Shown: positions 45,073 to 54,459 of the stretch, in pieces
How positions within the stretch are numbered: position 1 is the stretch's first letter
Layout: each line of letters begins with the position of its first letter
NCBI GenBank assembly: GCA_963699835.1
Contig: CAVOVJ010000009.1
Coordinates: forward strand, 1 to 64,000
DNA length: 64,000 nt
Source: BM003 sp963699835
Lineage (GTDB): Bacteria; Pseudomonadota; Gammaproteobacteria; Steroidobacterales; BM003
Direction: 5' to 3'
Notes under the pieces: generated by a model
Told to the model about the DNA's origin: nothing
Database searches by the model: none
What the model saw: the letters and a program-made list of their open reading frames with translations, nothing else
Program-made: the position numbers and the translations under genes

Positions 45073-46045
45073 TTACAAGAGCTCGGCGACTCCGTCGCGC
45101 TCTTCGCGCAGTTCGTGATCCGTGGCATCCATCTTTTCGCGACTGAACGCATCGATGGACAGGTTCTGGACGATTTCATAGCGGCCCTTTGTGCAGGTGA
45201 CCGGGAACGAGTACACGACACCCTCGGCAATACCGTAGCTGCCGTCCGAGGCAACGCCCATGCTCACCCAATCATCCCCGGGCGTGCCCGAGCCCAGTCG
45301 CGCATGTGGTCAATTGCCGCCGACGCCGCTGACGCTGCGGAGGAGGCGCCGCGCGCCTTGATGATCGCCGCACCGCGCTGCTGCACCGTGGGAATGAAGA
45401 TCGTTCGATACCAGTCTGATCGATCTGGTCGTGGGCGGCTCACCGCGGATGGTCGCATGGTTGATGTCCGGATACTGAGTTGCGGAATGATTGCCCCAGA
45501 TAATCATCGCTTGATGTCGCGAACGTGGGCGCCGGTCTGGCGGCCAGCTGAGCCATGGCCCGGTTATGGTCGAGCCTGGTCATGGCGGTGAAGTTGCGCG
45601 GGTCGAGTTCCGGCGCGTTAGAGCGCGCGATCAGGGCGTTGGTATTGGCCGGGTTGCCGACCACCAGCACTTTGACGTCGCGGCTGGCAACGGCGTTCAG
45701 CGCCTTGCCCTGGGCAGAAAAGATCTGCGCGTTCCCGAGCAGCAGATCCTTACGCTCCATGCCCGGGCCACGCGGCTTGGCGCCGACCAATAGCGCGGCA
45801 TCGGCGTCCTTGAAAGCCACCCCGGGCTGGTCGCTGAGCACCAGGCCCGCCAGGGTTGGAAAGGCACAGTCTTCCAGTTCCATGGCAACGCCCCTCAAGG
45901 CGTCCATTGCCGGCGTGATTTCCAACAACTGCAGGACAACGGGTTGGTCAGTACCCAGCATCTGACCCGATGCAATTCTGAAGGCCAGTTGGTAACCGAT
46001 CTGGCCGGCTGCTCCGGTAATGGCAACTCTTACTGGCTTTTTCAT
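45073..46045 (-). pseudogene. mdh: malate dehydrogenase, several frameshifts
   Basis: From the ATG at 46045 (MKKPVRVAITGAAGQIGYQL, the NAD-binding GxxGxxG). LLVGAKPRGPGMERKDLL and VVGNPANTNALI follow; the LDHNRA motif with the substrate-binding Asp/Arg is present. The frame changes near 45510, 45430 and 45265; the restored parts read MIIWGNHSATQYPD (catalytic His), AAIIKARGASSAASAASAAI and SMGVASDGSYGIAEGVVYSF. Total about 324 codons, right for the cytoplasmic-type MDH family. It oxidises malate to oxaloacetate in the TCA cycle. A core enzyme is unlikely to be a true pseudogene, so assembly indels are the simplest reading. Confidence 0.8.
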
Positions 46046-46176
46046 GGTCGATTTCCCTGCGGACATGGGCCCTCGCACGGGGCCGTAAACGTTGGAGTTA
46101 TTGCGAAAGGGCGAAGATTCTACCACCGCGGGCGGATGCCGACGGTCGTGGAAAACCGCGAGTCCCGGGCAGGGGG

Positions 46177-46216
46177 TTGCAATCGAGCTGTTTAGTGTTA
46201 TAGTTGACTACAACAC
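46177..46216 (+). promoter_or_regulatory. promoter with overlapping GntR-type palindrome
   Basis: TTGCAA (46177-46182), 16 bp, TATAGT (46199-46204) form a sigma-70 promoter. A 22-bp imperfect palindrome at 46195-46216, arms GTGTTATAGT and ACTACAACAC (9 of 10 positions symmetric), covers the -10 element. It lies upstream of the operon encoding a GntR-family repressor, the usual place for its own operator. Confidence 0.65.
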
Positions 46217-46263
46217 CACCGCACTACAGGGTGGATTTTGATTGAGACGGAGGCTTTGGGGCA

Positions 46264-46554
46264 ATGGGTGCTGGCAAACACATCGTTGAAAGCGTGCCTG
46301 GTTTGATTCTGATGTTGCTGTTCGGTTGGGCGATTCTGTCAAATCAGGGTGAGGCAAGTGTTGCACAGAGCCAGGCGCTGCAGGAATTCGATGGCGGTGG
46401 CTGGCGTGTAAGCGGCGATGCCGGGTTCGACGTGATTGGTCAGATCAACGGCAACGTACAGAACCAGCTGGAGATTATGCTCGAGAGTGCCAGCGGCCAG
46501 CTGTGCGTCACGACCAGTTTTAAGCGCGCCGGCAAAGCCGGGGGCAGCTTGTGA
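46264..46554 (+). CDS. small hypothetical protein with N-terminal membrane segment
   Basis: 96 residues from the ATG at 46264 (GGAGG-like AGACGGAGG about 12 nt upstream). The N-terminus VPGLILMLLFGWAILS is a signal or TM segment; the rest (GGGWRVSGDAGFDVIGQING, NVQNQLEIMLESASGQLCVT) is hydrophilic with one Cys. First ORF after the palindromic promoter and 80 bp before the GntR gene. No family recognised. Confidence 0.4.
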   Translation: MGAGKHIVESVPGLILMLLFGWAILSNQGEASVAQSQALQEFDGGGWRVSGDAGFDVIGQINGNVQNQLEIMLESASGQLCVTTSFKRAGKAGGSL

Positions 46555-46634
46555 AATTGGCGCCGCCCGTGCGGGCCTTTTCGGCCTGCTGCAGCCCGCG
46601 CACCTGACCGCGACGCGTCCCGGCCGAGACTGAT

Positions 46635-47006
46635 ATGGATCCGAAATGGAATGACAATCAGCCGATTTACCGGCAGTTGCGCGACCGCGTGGTGGCAATG
46701 ATTCTCGAAGGCGTTTTAAAAGACGGCGACGCCTTGCCGTCGGTGCGCAACGTCGCCGCCGAGTACCGGCTGAACCCGCTGACAGTTCTGAAGGGCTATC
46801 AGGAGCTCGTGGACGAAAATCTGGTCGAGAAAAGACGGGGTCTGGGCATGTTCGTGACGGAAGGGGCGCGGGTCGCGCTGCTGGCTGATGAGCGCAAACG
46901 ATTTCTCGATAATGAATGGCCCGAGGTTGTTGGCCGTATACGTCGGCTCAATCTGGATGTGAGCGAGTTGCTGGGTGAGCTCGAACAGCAGGAGGGCGGC
47001 GACTGA
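46635..47006 (+). CDS. GntR-family (YtrA-type) transcriptional regulator
   Basis: 123 residues. The winged helix DNA-binding domain is QPIYRQLRDRVVAMILEGVL, then LPSVRNVAAEYRLNPLTVLK, ENLVEKRRGLGMFV. The short C-terminal tail of about 45 residues without a ligand domain defines the YtrA subgroup, which typically represses an adjacent ABC transporter operon. Its stop overlaps the ATPase start, and the palindrome at 46195-46216 is the likely operator. Confidence 0.9.
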   Translation: MDPKWNDNQPIYRQLRDRVVAMILEGVLKDGDALPSVRNVAAEYRLNPLTVLKGYQELVDENLVEKRRGLGMFVTEGARVALLADERKRFLDNEWPEVVGRIRRLNLDVSELLGELEQQEGGD

Positions 47007-47862
47007 TGGCGGCTTTGATAGAGGCGCGGGGATTGTGCAAGCGTTATGGGGCGACTGCTGCTCTGGATGACCCAGTTTTTCCATCGAACCGGGGCGCATC
47101 GTCGGGCTCATTGGCCCGAACGGCGCAGGCAAAACGACAGCGCTGAAAGCGATTCTGGGTCTCACTCCGTTCGAGGGTGACCTCAGTGTGCTCGGGCGCG
47201 ACGCGCCGCGAACGTCACGATTTGATGCAGGAGGTCTGTTTCATCGCCGATGTCGCGGTTCTGCCACGCTGGATCAAGGTCAACCAGGTGCTCGACCTGG
47301 TCGAGGGCGTGCATCCGCGGTTCAAAAAAGACAAGGCCATGCAGTTCCTGTCACGTACCGATATCCCGCTGACCGCACGGGTCAAGACTCTGTCAAAGGG
47401 AATGGTTACCCAGTTGCATCTCGCGTTGGTGATGGCGATCGATGCGCGGTTGCTGGTCGCATGGATGAGCCGACGATAGGGCTCGACATTATTTATCGGA
47501 AGGAATTTTACGCGTCCTTGCTGAATGACTATTTCGACGCGGAGCGCACGATTCTCGTCACGACTCACCAGGTCGAGGAAATTCAAAACGTGCTGACGGA
47601 CCTGCTGTTCATCAACCGTGGCCGGATCGTGCTCGACTGCAGTATGGAAGAGGTCGCGGAACGCTATACGGAGATCCTGGTCGGGCCGGACCAGGTGGAC
47701 GAGGCGCGCGCGCTGGAGCCGATCTACGAACAGGATACGTTTGGCCGCAAGGTCTTGTTGTTCGAAGGAGTGGGACGGGCCGAACTTGAGCGCTTTGGCG
47801 AGGCACGCCGGCCCAGTATTTCCGATCTGTTCGTCGCCAAGGTCAAAGGGGGCCGGGCATGA
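47006..47862 (+). CDS. ABC transporter ATP-binding protein, frameshifted
   Basis: The ATG at 47006 begins MAALIEARGLCKRYGATAAL. Walker A (GPNGAGKTTAL) is in a second frame near 47115; another change near 47195 restores HDLMQEVCFIADVAVLPRWI, KTLSKGMVTQLHLAL (signature region) and, after a further shift near 47460, DEPTIGLDIIYRKEFY and VTTHQVEEI. The C-terminus ends AKVKGGRA at 47862. About 286 codons. Forms an ABC-2 exporter with the next gene, under the GntR regulator. Confidence 0.78.
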
Positions 47863-48767
47863 AACGCTTCCTGTGGCTGATCCGGCGCGAGCTTGGAATC
47901 GCGCGTTCATTTATGTTCCGCTCATTGCCGGGGCGCTGATGGTCACGGTCAGCGTGCTGTTTTCCGCTGATCATCGCTGCGCTCGAACTCGCTCACGACA
48001 AGATCACGACGCTTTCCGAGGACGAGCGGGCCGCGATATCCAGCGCGTTGCTTGGCCAGTTCGCGGTGGCAATCGCGTTGTTCATGAGTATTGTCGTACT
48101 GATGTATCTGCTCGATTGTCTGCACGCGGAGCGCGTCGATCGCAGCATTCTGTTCTGGAAGTCTCTGCCGGTCTCCGATGCCAGCACGGTATTGTCCAAG
48201 CTTGCCATGGCGATGGTCGTCGCACCGTCGATCGTGCTCGCCAGTGCGTTGATTTTCGGCCTCCTGCAGATGATCGTGCTGACTGTCGACTTTGCGGCTG
48301 CCGGTCTGAGCCCGTGGGAGTACCTGTGGGGGCCGAGTACGTTTTTTGGCACGATCGCCTTCCTCGTCTACGCGGTAGTCGTGCAAGCGTTGTGGCACTT
48401 CCCGCTTTTCGCCTGGCTGCTGCTGGTGTCCGCGTTCGCCAAGCGCGGCGTGTTTCTGTGGGCCGTCCTGCCGCCGGTTGCCGTGATCTGGCTGGAAAAG
48501 GTCATCTTTGATTCGCACTGGTTTGCCGACCAGATTGCTGATCGGATCATCGGCGTGTTCACGCTTGCATTCGACATCGGAAGCGGTGGCCATCAGATCG
48601 TCTTCAGCGATGAGGATACCGAGATCGAACTCACCGCGCGCCTTAGCGAGATGATCAATCCGGGTCCGTTCCTGTCCAGCCCGGCTCTGTGGATCGGCCT
48701 GGTCATCGGCGCGCTTCTGATCGCGGCGGCGATATGGGTACGTCGTTATCGCGACGAGAGCATTTAA
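47859..48767 (+). CDS. ABC transporter permease, frameshifted near the 5' end
   Basis: The ATG at 47859 overlaps the ATPase stop and begins MKRFLWLIRREL. Indels near 47890-47970 shift the frame (restored FIYVPLIAGALMVTVSVLF). From 48048 the frame is open to 48767, with six TM segments (VAIALFMSIVVLMYLLDCLH, RSILFWKSLPVSD, FFGTIAFLVYAVVVQALWHF, ALWIGLVIGALLIAAAIWVR). The 'RSILFWKSLPVSD' motif is common in ABC-2 permeases paired with YtrA regulators. About 303 codons. Confidence 0.78.
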
Positions 48768-48806
48768 ACCTTTTTCCAAACGTAATCATCAGAGGGGGGT
48801 AGGAGC

Positions 48807-49169
48807 GTGTCAAAAAGAACGCTGATTCTGGCCAGTTTGCTGGCCGTGATGTGGCTGCCGATGGCCTGCGTAATTGTTGTCGATGGCGATGGCGATATGG
48901 ATGCGGGCTGGGCAAGTACCTGGGCGGAAGAGCATGACGACCAGGTCGACGCCAACAAGTCACTGGCTCGTGAAGTGAGCAGGCGACTGGCCAGTGATCC
49001 GTTGCTCGACGATATCGACATCGAGGTAGCGGCCAAACAGGGTGCGGTCGCGCTGCATGGCAGAGTTCCGGATACGGCGACGCTGGATCACGCGCTCAGG
49101 ATTGCCGCCGAAACACCGGGGGTGGAAACCGTAGTGTCGCGGTTATCGGTCGAAGTCAAAGCGATGTAG
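48807..49169 (+). CDS. BON-domain lipoprotein
   Basis: 120 residues from a GTG at 48807 with a GGGGGTAGG site upstream. Signal and lipobox LLAVMWLPMACVIV. A single BON domain at about residues 50-118 (REVSRRLASDPLLDDIDIEV, GAVALHGRVPDTATLDHALR, AAETPGVETVVSRLSV). BON domains bind phospholipid or LPS surfaces, as in OsmY/DolP. Part of the GntR-ABC-DUF4097 operon. Confidence 0.85.
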   Translation: MSKRTLILASLLAVMWLPMACVIVVDGDGDMDAGWASTWAEEHDDQVDANKSLAREVSRRLASDPLLDDIDIEVAAKQGAVALHGRVPDTATLDHALRIAAETPGVETVVSRLSVEVKAM

Positions 49170-49201
49170 ACGGCCGCGGTTTGAAAGGAGAGCGGGAAAA
49201 A

Positions 49202-50377
49202 ATGAGTAGAGTTGAGACCACGTGGATGCGCTCGGGCGCATTGGTATTGATCGCGACCGCCTGGTTGGCCGGACCCGCGGTTGCCGCGGAACGCAGCGAA
49301 ACGCTAACCCTCGATGCTTCGGCTCTCGAAGTCGAAAACCTGGTCGGCTCGGTGCAGTTGCGCGCGGCGGCAGGGCGCGATTTTGTGGTCGAGGCGACGA
49401 TCGTGGCCGCGAGGACGCGGAGCTCCTCGACAGCATTGAATTTCGGACCGACACGGCAGGCAGCAGGAAACGGCTCCGGGTGGCATATCCGACCGATGAC
49501 TACAAGGTATTCGTGTACAAGCCGGGAGGGGCATTCCGGCCGTTCACAGGTCAAGTACATGGGCAAGAAAGTGACTGTGACCAGCAGCAGTCGGCGCTCT
49601 GCCGCGAACCTCTTTGTAAATCTGGTGGTGCATGTGCCTGCTGATTCCAGCCTGAAGCTCGACAATCTCGTCGGCAAGATCAGCGGTGACAATATCGATG
49701 CCGACATGCGGCTGGACTCGGCGTCCGGACAGATTTCGATTGAGAACAGCCGCGGTGAACTGAATCTCGACACCGGGAGTGGTTCGATCCGGGTCGCGGA
49801 GCACCGCGGCCGGGTGAGTGCGGATACAGGTTCGGGCAGCGTCGAAATCGACAACGTTGTGGGCGATGTAGAGGCCGATACCGGTTCCGGCTCGGTAATG
49901 CTGCGTGCGATTTCCGGCAATGTGGTCGCCGACACCGGCTCCGGCCAGGTTGAGCTCGAGGACATCCTGGCGGACCGGGTTGTCGTTGACACCGGTTCGG
50001 GCAGTGTCACGGCCCAGAGAATTCGCGGGGCATTTGAGGCCGATACGGGGTCCGGATCGGTGCGGATACGTGATTTCGAGGCCGGTGAGCAGATCAAGGT
50101 CGATACCGGCAGCGGTCGGATCGAGCTTAGCGGGAATATGGCTGCAGTCCGCCAGCTGGATCTCGACACCGGAAGTGGCGGGGTTGACATACAGGCCAGC
50201 GAATTCCCGTCAATGCAATTGAAAGTCAGTGCCGGCTCCGGTGGTATCGAGGTGCAAGTGCCTGATATGCAAATGGTTCGTAGCGGAGACGGCTTCCTGG
50301 AAGCGACCCTGGGCGATGGCAGCGGGCGCGGCAGAATCGATACCGGTTCCGGCCGGATTCGTATTAGGAAGCTCTGA
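49202..50377 (+). CDS. DUF4097-type beta-helix protein, exported, compensated frameshifts
   Basis: 391 residues from the ATG at 49202 (GGAGAG upstream), signal peptide ending AGPAVAA. Between about 49420 and 49545 another frame carries the better sequence (ELLDSIEFRTDTAGSRKRLR, VAYPTDDYKVFVYKPGG), so two indels cancel. The C-terminal 220 residues are about ten repeats of around 20 residues centred on DTGSGSV, a right-handed beta-helix of the DUF4097/DUF2807 kind. Found near PspC- and GntR-ABC-like envelope genes in other bacteria; role unknown. Confidence 0.8.
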   Translation: MSRVETTWMRSGALVLIATAWLAGPAVAAERSETLTLDASALEVENLVGSVQLRAAAGRDFVVEATIVAARTRSSSTALNFGPTRQAAGNGSGWHIRPMTTRYSCTSREGHSGRSQVKYMGKKVTVTSSSRRSAANLFVNLVVHVPADSSLKLDNLVGKISGDNIDADMRLDSASGQISIENSRGELNLDTGSGSIRVAEHRGRVSADTGSGSVEIDNVVGDVEADTGSGSVMLRAISGNVVADTGSGQVELEDILADRVVVDTGSGSVTAQRIRGAFEADTGSGSVRIRDFEAGEQIKVDTGSGRIELSGNMAAVRQLDLDTGSGGVDIQASEFPSMQLKVSAGSGGIEVQVPDMQMVRSGDGFLEATLGDGSGRGRIDTGSGRIRIRKL

Positions 50378-50468
50378 TATAGAAAGAATTTTCTGGCAGA
50401 TTGGTCTACTGTGGACCAGAATATCAAAAGGCCGGTTCGAAAAAGGCCTGATACGGAGGGAACTGCCA

Positions 50469-51042
50469 TGGCTGGGAAGACCTACTCACCGCACTGGTGG
50501 CAGGTCTGTGTCTCGCAGGGTGTAGCTCAAGTGTACTGATCGAGACAGAGCAGAGTTCTGCCGTAGATTTTTCGGGGTTGCACACTTACGGATGGCAGGA
50601 CGCTGACCTGCCGAGCGGCGAAAACGGGGATTCGTCCCTGGCGATAGCGATGGCCGACATTATCCGTGAGACCCTGGCGGAGGGACTCGAAGGCAAAGGC
50701 TTCGTGCCGTCGCAGCAGGATTCAGCGGATTTTCTCGTCAGCTATCACATGGTGCTGACCGACGAACCGGACAGTTCCGCGCGCTTGCCCGGTGAAGCCG
50801 TGATTACCGGCAGCGAGGCGGCATATCGGGTCGAGCCGGTTCCGGTCTACTACCATATGTCGCGAGTCGACGGGACGCCGCGCCCGCGCAAGGGCACGAT
50901 CATGGTTTATGTGCTGGATGCCCAGACCAAACGGGTTCTGTGGCAGAGCGTCGCGGCAGATACGGTGGTCTCGCCGGTCAGTGTGCTCGATCGTTCGCGC
51001 TATGCGGTCCGGACTATGATCGAGGACTTTCCGGGAGCCTGA
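50469..51042 (+). CDS. DUF4136 lipoprotein, frameshift in the signal peptide
   Basis: The ATG at 50469 has GGAGGGA upstream; the frame changes by one base near 50478. Restored signal LLTALVAGLCLAGCSSS with lipobox LAGCSS. The mature region VDFSGLHTYGWQDADLPSG, then ADFLVSYHMVLTDE, KGTIMVYVLDAQTKRVLWQS, matches DUF4136. About 191 codons. Last gene of the operon and followed by a terminator at 51070-51097. Confidence 0.82.
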
Positions 51043-51069
51043 ACCGGCGCCGCTCGTTGGGTTCTACAG

Positions 51070-51097
51070 GGCCGCGCTTACGTGCGGCCTTTTTTTC
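51070..51097 (+). terminator. intrinsic terminator after the GntR-ABC-DUF4136 operon
   Basis: GGGCCGC and GCGGCCT flank a short loop, followed by TTTTTTT. It lies 28 bp after the DUF4136 stop and just before the convergent purT stop (51100). Confidence 0.8.
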
Positions 51098-51099
51098 GT

Positions 51100-52285
51100 C
51101 TAGTTGCAACGAATCGCCACGGCTGCGGCCGCCGAGCGAGCCTTTGGCGCGTGCTTCGTCCACCGTATCCGCACGTGCAAGACAAACACCCATGCGCCGT
51201 TTGCCACGAACTTCCGGTTTTCCGAACAGGCGCAGATCGGTATCCGGCTCCATCAGCGCATTCTGCAGGCGATCGAACAGGATTTCATTCGAGTCGCCTT
51301 CGGCAAGGAGCACGCAGGAAGCTGCCGGGCCGTACTGCCTGATCACCGGAACAGGAAGCCCGAGGATGGCGCGAATGTGCAGTGCGAACTCCGAGAGATC
51401 CTGCGAAATCAGCGTGACGAGTCCGGTGTCGTGCGGCCGCGGCGAAACCTCGCTGAACCATACCTCGTCGCCCTTAATGAACAGCTCGACGCCGAAGATC
51501 CCCTGTCCGCCCAGCGCATTCGTGATCGTGCTGGCGATCGACTGGGCCTGCTCCAGGGCCGCGTCGCTCATCGCCTGAGGCTGCCAGGATTCGCGATAAT
51601 CGCCGTCGGTTTGCAGATGACCAATGGGTGCGCAGAAACTCACGCTGCCGGCGCCACGCACGGTCAGCAGCGTGATCTCGTAGTCGAAATCGACGAGGCC
51701 CTCGACGATTACCCGGCCGGCGCCGGCCCGCCCGCCTTGTTGTGCGTCGGTCCAGGCGGGATCGATATCGTCCGGGCTGAGAATCAGGCTCTGTCCTTTG
51801 CCCGACGAGCTCATGACCGGTTTGACTATGCAGGGAAGGCCAATGGTGGCCACGGCCTTGCGGTATTCCTCCACCGATCCGGCAAACAGGTAACGTGACG
51901 TTGGCAGATCGAGCTCCTCGGCAGCAAGCCGGCGAATGCCCTCGCGGTCCATCGTCAGGCGGGCCGCCCGCGCAGTGGGAATGACGCGGAATCCCTGCGC
52001 CTCGAGCTCGATAAGCCGCGGCGTGGCAATGGCCTCTATTTCGGGCACGATGAAATCCGGCTCCTCCTGCCGTATCAGCGCCTCGAGCGCATCGCCGTCG
52101 AGCATGTCGATTACGTGAGCGCGATGCGCGACCTGCATGGCCGGTGCATTGGCGTAGCGATCGACCGCAATGACTTCCACTCCGAGCCGCTGTGCCTCGA
52201 TAGCGCATTCCTTGCCGAGTTCGCCGGCGCCGAGCAGCATCAATCGCGTGGCGCGTTCGGTAAGGGGAGTTCCGATTGTAGTCAT
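51100..52285 (-). CDS. purT: formate-dependent phosphoribosylglycinamide formyltransferase PurT, one frameshift at the 3' end
   Basis: About 395 codons from the ATG at 52285. ATP-grasp enzyme of purine synthesis, making formyl-GAR from GAR, formate and ATP. Landmarks: LMLLGAGELGKECAIEAQR, VPEIEAIAT, CIVKPVMSSSGKGQS, FGVELFIKGDEVWFSEVSPR, then PHDTGLVTLIS. Near 51145 one base too many or too few shifts the frame; the restored C-terminus reads ARSAAAAVAIRCN with a stop at 51100, as in PurT. Indel in the assembly is likely. Confidence 0.88.
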
Positions 52286-52529
52286 AAGGGTCGTTTTCGT
52301 TTTGGGTTGTCCGGCCGCGTCATCGGTGCCCGTTGGGGCGAGTGTTCGCGAGTGATCTTTGCGGCCCCGAAACCGCTTACATTACCAGTAGCCGCTTGTC
52401 CTTGGATAGCTGGCGGGTGAGGCCGCAGCAGGTCGGCTCCCGGTCCGCTCGGGGTGGCCCGGTCAGCGCGAAATGGTGTCCGGGCCGCATGGCAGGATTC
52501 GCCTTTTTCCGGTACACGGCGGATCCAAG

Positions 52530-53738
52530 ATGCATACAGCTCGAATCTCCGGCGCACTCCTGGTCTTGCTTCTCGCGGGATGTGGAAGCGACACGAACGA
52601 TGAGACCGCGCATGACAGTTCCTACGCATCGACCTATACACCGGCCGGGGCGGAGACAGTGGCGATTGTCAATGCGACGGCGCTGACAGGTACCGGGGAG
52701 CGCATCGACGCGGCGACGATCGTCATGGCAGACGGCCGCATCAATGCGGTGGGCGCGGGCCTCGCGCCGCGACCGTCGTGGACGCCGCCGGGAAATGGGT
52801 GACACCGGGAATTATCGACGTGCACTCGCACCTCGGCGTTTATCCCTCGCCGTCAGTTGCGGCGCACTCCGACGGCAACGAAATGGTCGATCCCAATACT
52901 GCCCAGGTCTGGGCGGAACACGCCGTGTGGCCGCAGGATCCGGGGTTGGCGCTGGCGCTCGCCGGGGGTGTTACGACGCTGCAGGTGCTGCCCGGTTCGG
53001 CCCACCTGTTCGGCGGTAGATCAGTAGCCCTGAAAAACGTGCCCTCACAAACGGTGCAAGGCATGAAATTCCCCGGCGCGCCCTACGGTTTGAAGATGGC
53101 TTGTGGCGAGAATCCGAAGCGTGTTTACGGTACTGACAAGGGCAGCGCGCCAATGACCCGCACGGGCAATGTTGCCGGCTATCGCGACGCCTGGATCAAG
53201 GCGGCCGCCTATAGGAAAAATGGGAGGTTTTTGCGGAGAACGGCGGCGAAGAACCGGATCGCGACCTGCAGCTCGAAACGCTGGCCGGTGTGCTCGACGG
53301 GAAAATCCTCGTGCACAACCATTGCTACCGCGCTGACGAAATGGCGGTCATGCTAGATGTTGCACGCGAGTTCGGCTACCGGGTCACCGCATTTCATCAT
53401 GCGGTTGAGGCGTACAAGATCGCCGATTTACTGGCCGAATCCGGTACCTGTGCCGCGGTCTGGGCCGATTGGTGGGGGTTCAAGGTCGAGGTGTTCGATG
53501 CGGTCAGGGACAACGCCGCGATGGTCGATGCGGCGGGCGCGTGCGCGATTGTCCAGTCGGATTCCGAGATCGGAATCCAGCGCCTGAACCAGGAAACCGC
53601 GAAGATTATGGCGTCGGCGCAGCGCTCCGGCTGGGACGTTACGCCGGAAAGCCCCATCGCCTGGATAACCGCGAATGCGGCGTCGGCGCTCGGCGTTGGT
53701 GACCAGACCGGTACGCTCGAGGTCGGACAGGACTGGAC
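52530..53738 (+). pseudogene. amidohydrolase (metal-dependent), exported, 3'-truncated and frameshifted
   Basis: The ATG at 52530 begins MHTARISGALLVLLLAGCGS, a lipoprotein signal. The frame changes near 52770 and 53215. Restored motifs: VTPGIIDVHSHLGVYPSPS (metal-binding HxH), LAGGVTTLQVLPGSAHLFGG, LVHNHCYRADEM, VTAFHHAVEAYKIADLL, AAVWADWWGFK. The usual C-terminal segment after GTLEVGQD is absent: the sequence passes at about 53738 into the interior of a second amidohydrolase. The family includes imidazolonepropionase-like enzymes, often lipoproteins encoded in tandem pairs. Substrate unknown. Confidence 0.65.
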
Positions 53739-54402
53739 CGCGCATCGCGATGAGTACGACAGTCGCTAGCGCCGCGGCTATGTTGCGAGTCGCCCGGATC
53801 TCGAGGCAATGGCACCGTTGCTCGCGGGACGGATTCCGCTAATTGTCGCGGTCAACAGGGCCAGCGACATCGAGGCCGCGATCAGACTGGCCGACGACTT
53901 CGGGTTGCGCCTCGTGGTGCTCGGCGGGAGCGAGGCGTGGAAGGTGGCGCCGCAGCTCGCATCGGCCAGAGTGCCGGTAATGCTGGATCCGCTGGCCAAC
54001 CTGCCGGGCAGTTTCGACCGGCTCGGCGCCACGCTCGAGAATGCGGCGCGCTTGCAGCGTGCCGGTGTCAGTGTCGCGTTTGTCAGCTCCGATGGCCACA
54101 ACGCGCGCAATCTCACGCAGTCGGCCGGAAATGCAGTTGCTCATGGCATGGACTACGACGAAGCGTTGCGCGCAATCACGGTGAATCCGGCGCGAATATT
54201 TGGAATCGATCGAAGTTACGGCACGCTGCATCCTGGCAAGCTGGCCGATGTTGTCGTTTGGAGCGGTGACCCGCTAGAGGTAACGAGTTTCGCCGATCAG
54301 GTGATCATCGACGGACGAATTATCCCCATGACGAGCAGGTCGACACTGTTGCGCGATCGCTATCGCAATCTCGACAAATCGATGCGCCCCGGATATCGCT
54401 GA
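53739..54402 (+). pseudogene. second amidohydrolase, C-terminal part only
   Basis: About 220 codons in frame with the preceding gene, interrupted by a TAG at 53767-53769. RRGYVASRPDLEAMAPLLAG, RIPLIVAVNRASDIEAAIRL, LVVLGGSEAWKVAPQLASA, DPLANLPGSFDRLGATLENA, VSSDGHNARNL (metal Asp region), LRAITVNPARIFGIDRSYGT and GKLADVVVWSGDPLEV. This is the C-terminal half of a family member of about 430 residues. The N-terminal half and the start are missing. Probably the second gene of a tandem pair, joined to the first by a deletion (biological or assembly). Confidence 0.6.
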
Positions 54403-54459
54403 CATCGCCGGGGCGGTTCGGGTCCGGCGAGCCGCGCCAATGCGTGGTGGCCGCGTCGT

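Noticed and set aside
49156..50469. 437-residue minus-strand ORF rich in Pro/Ser
   Set aside because: Antisense shadow of the repeat region of the DUF4097 gene.
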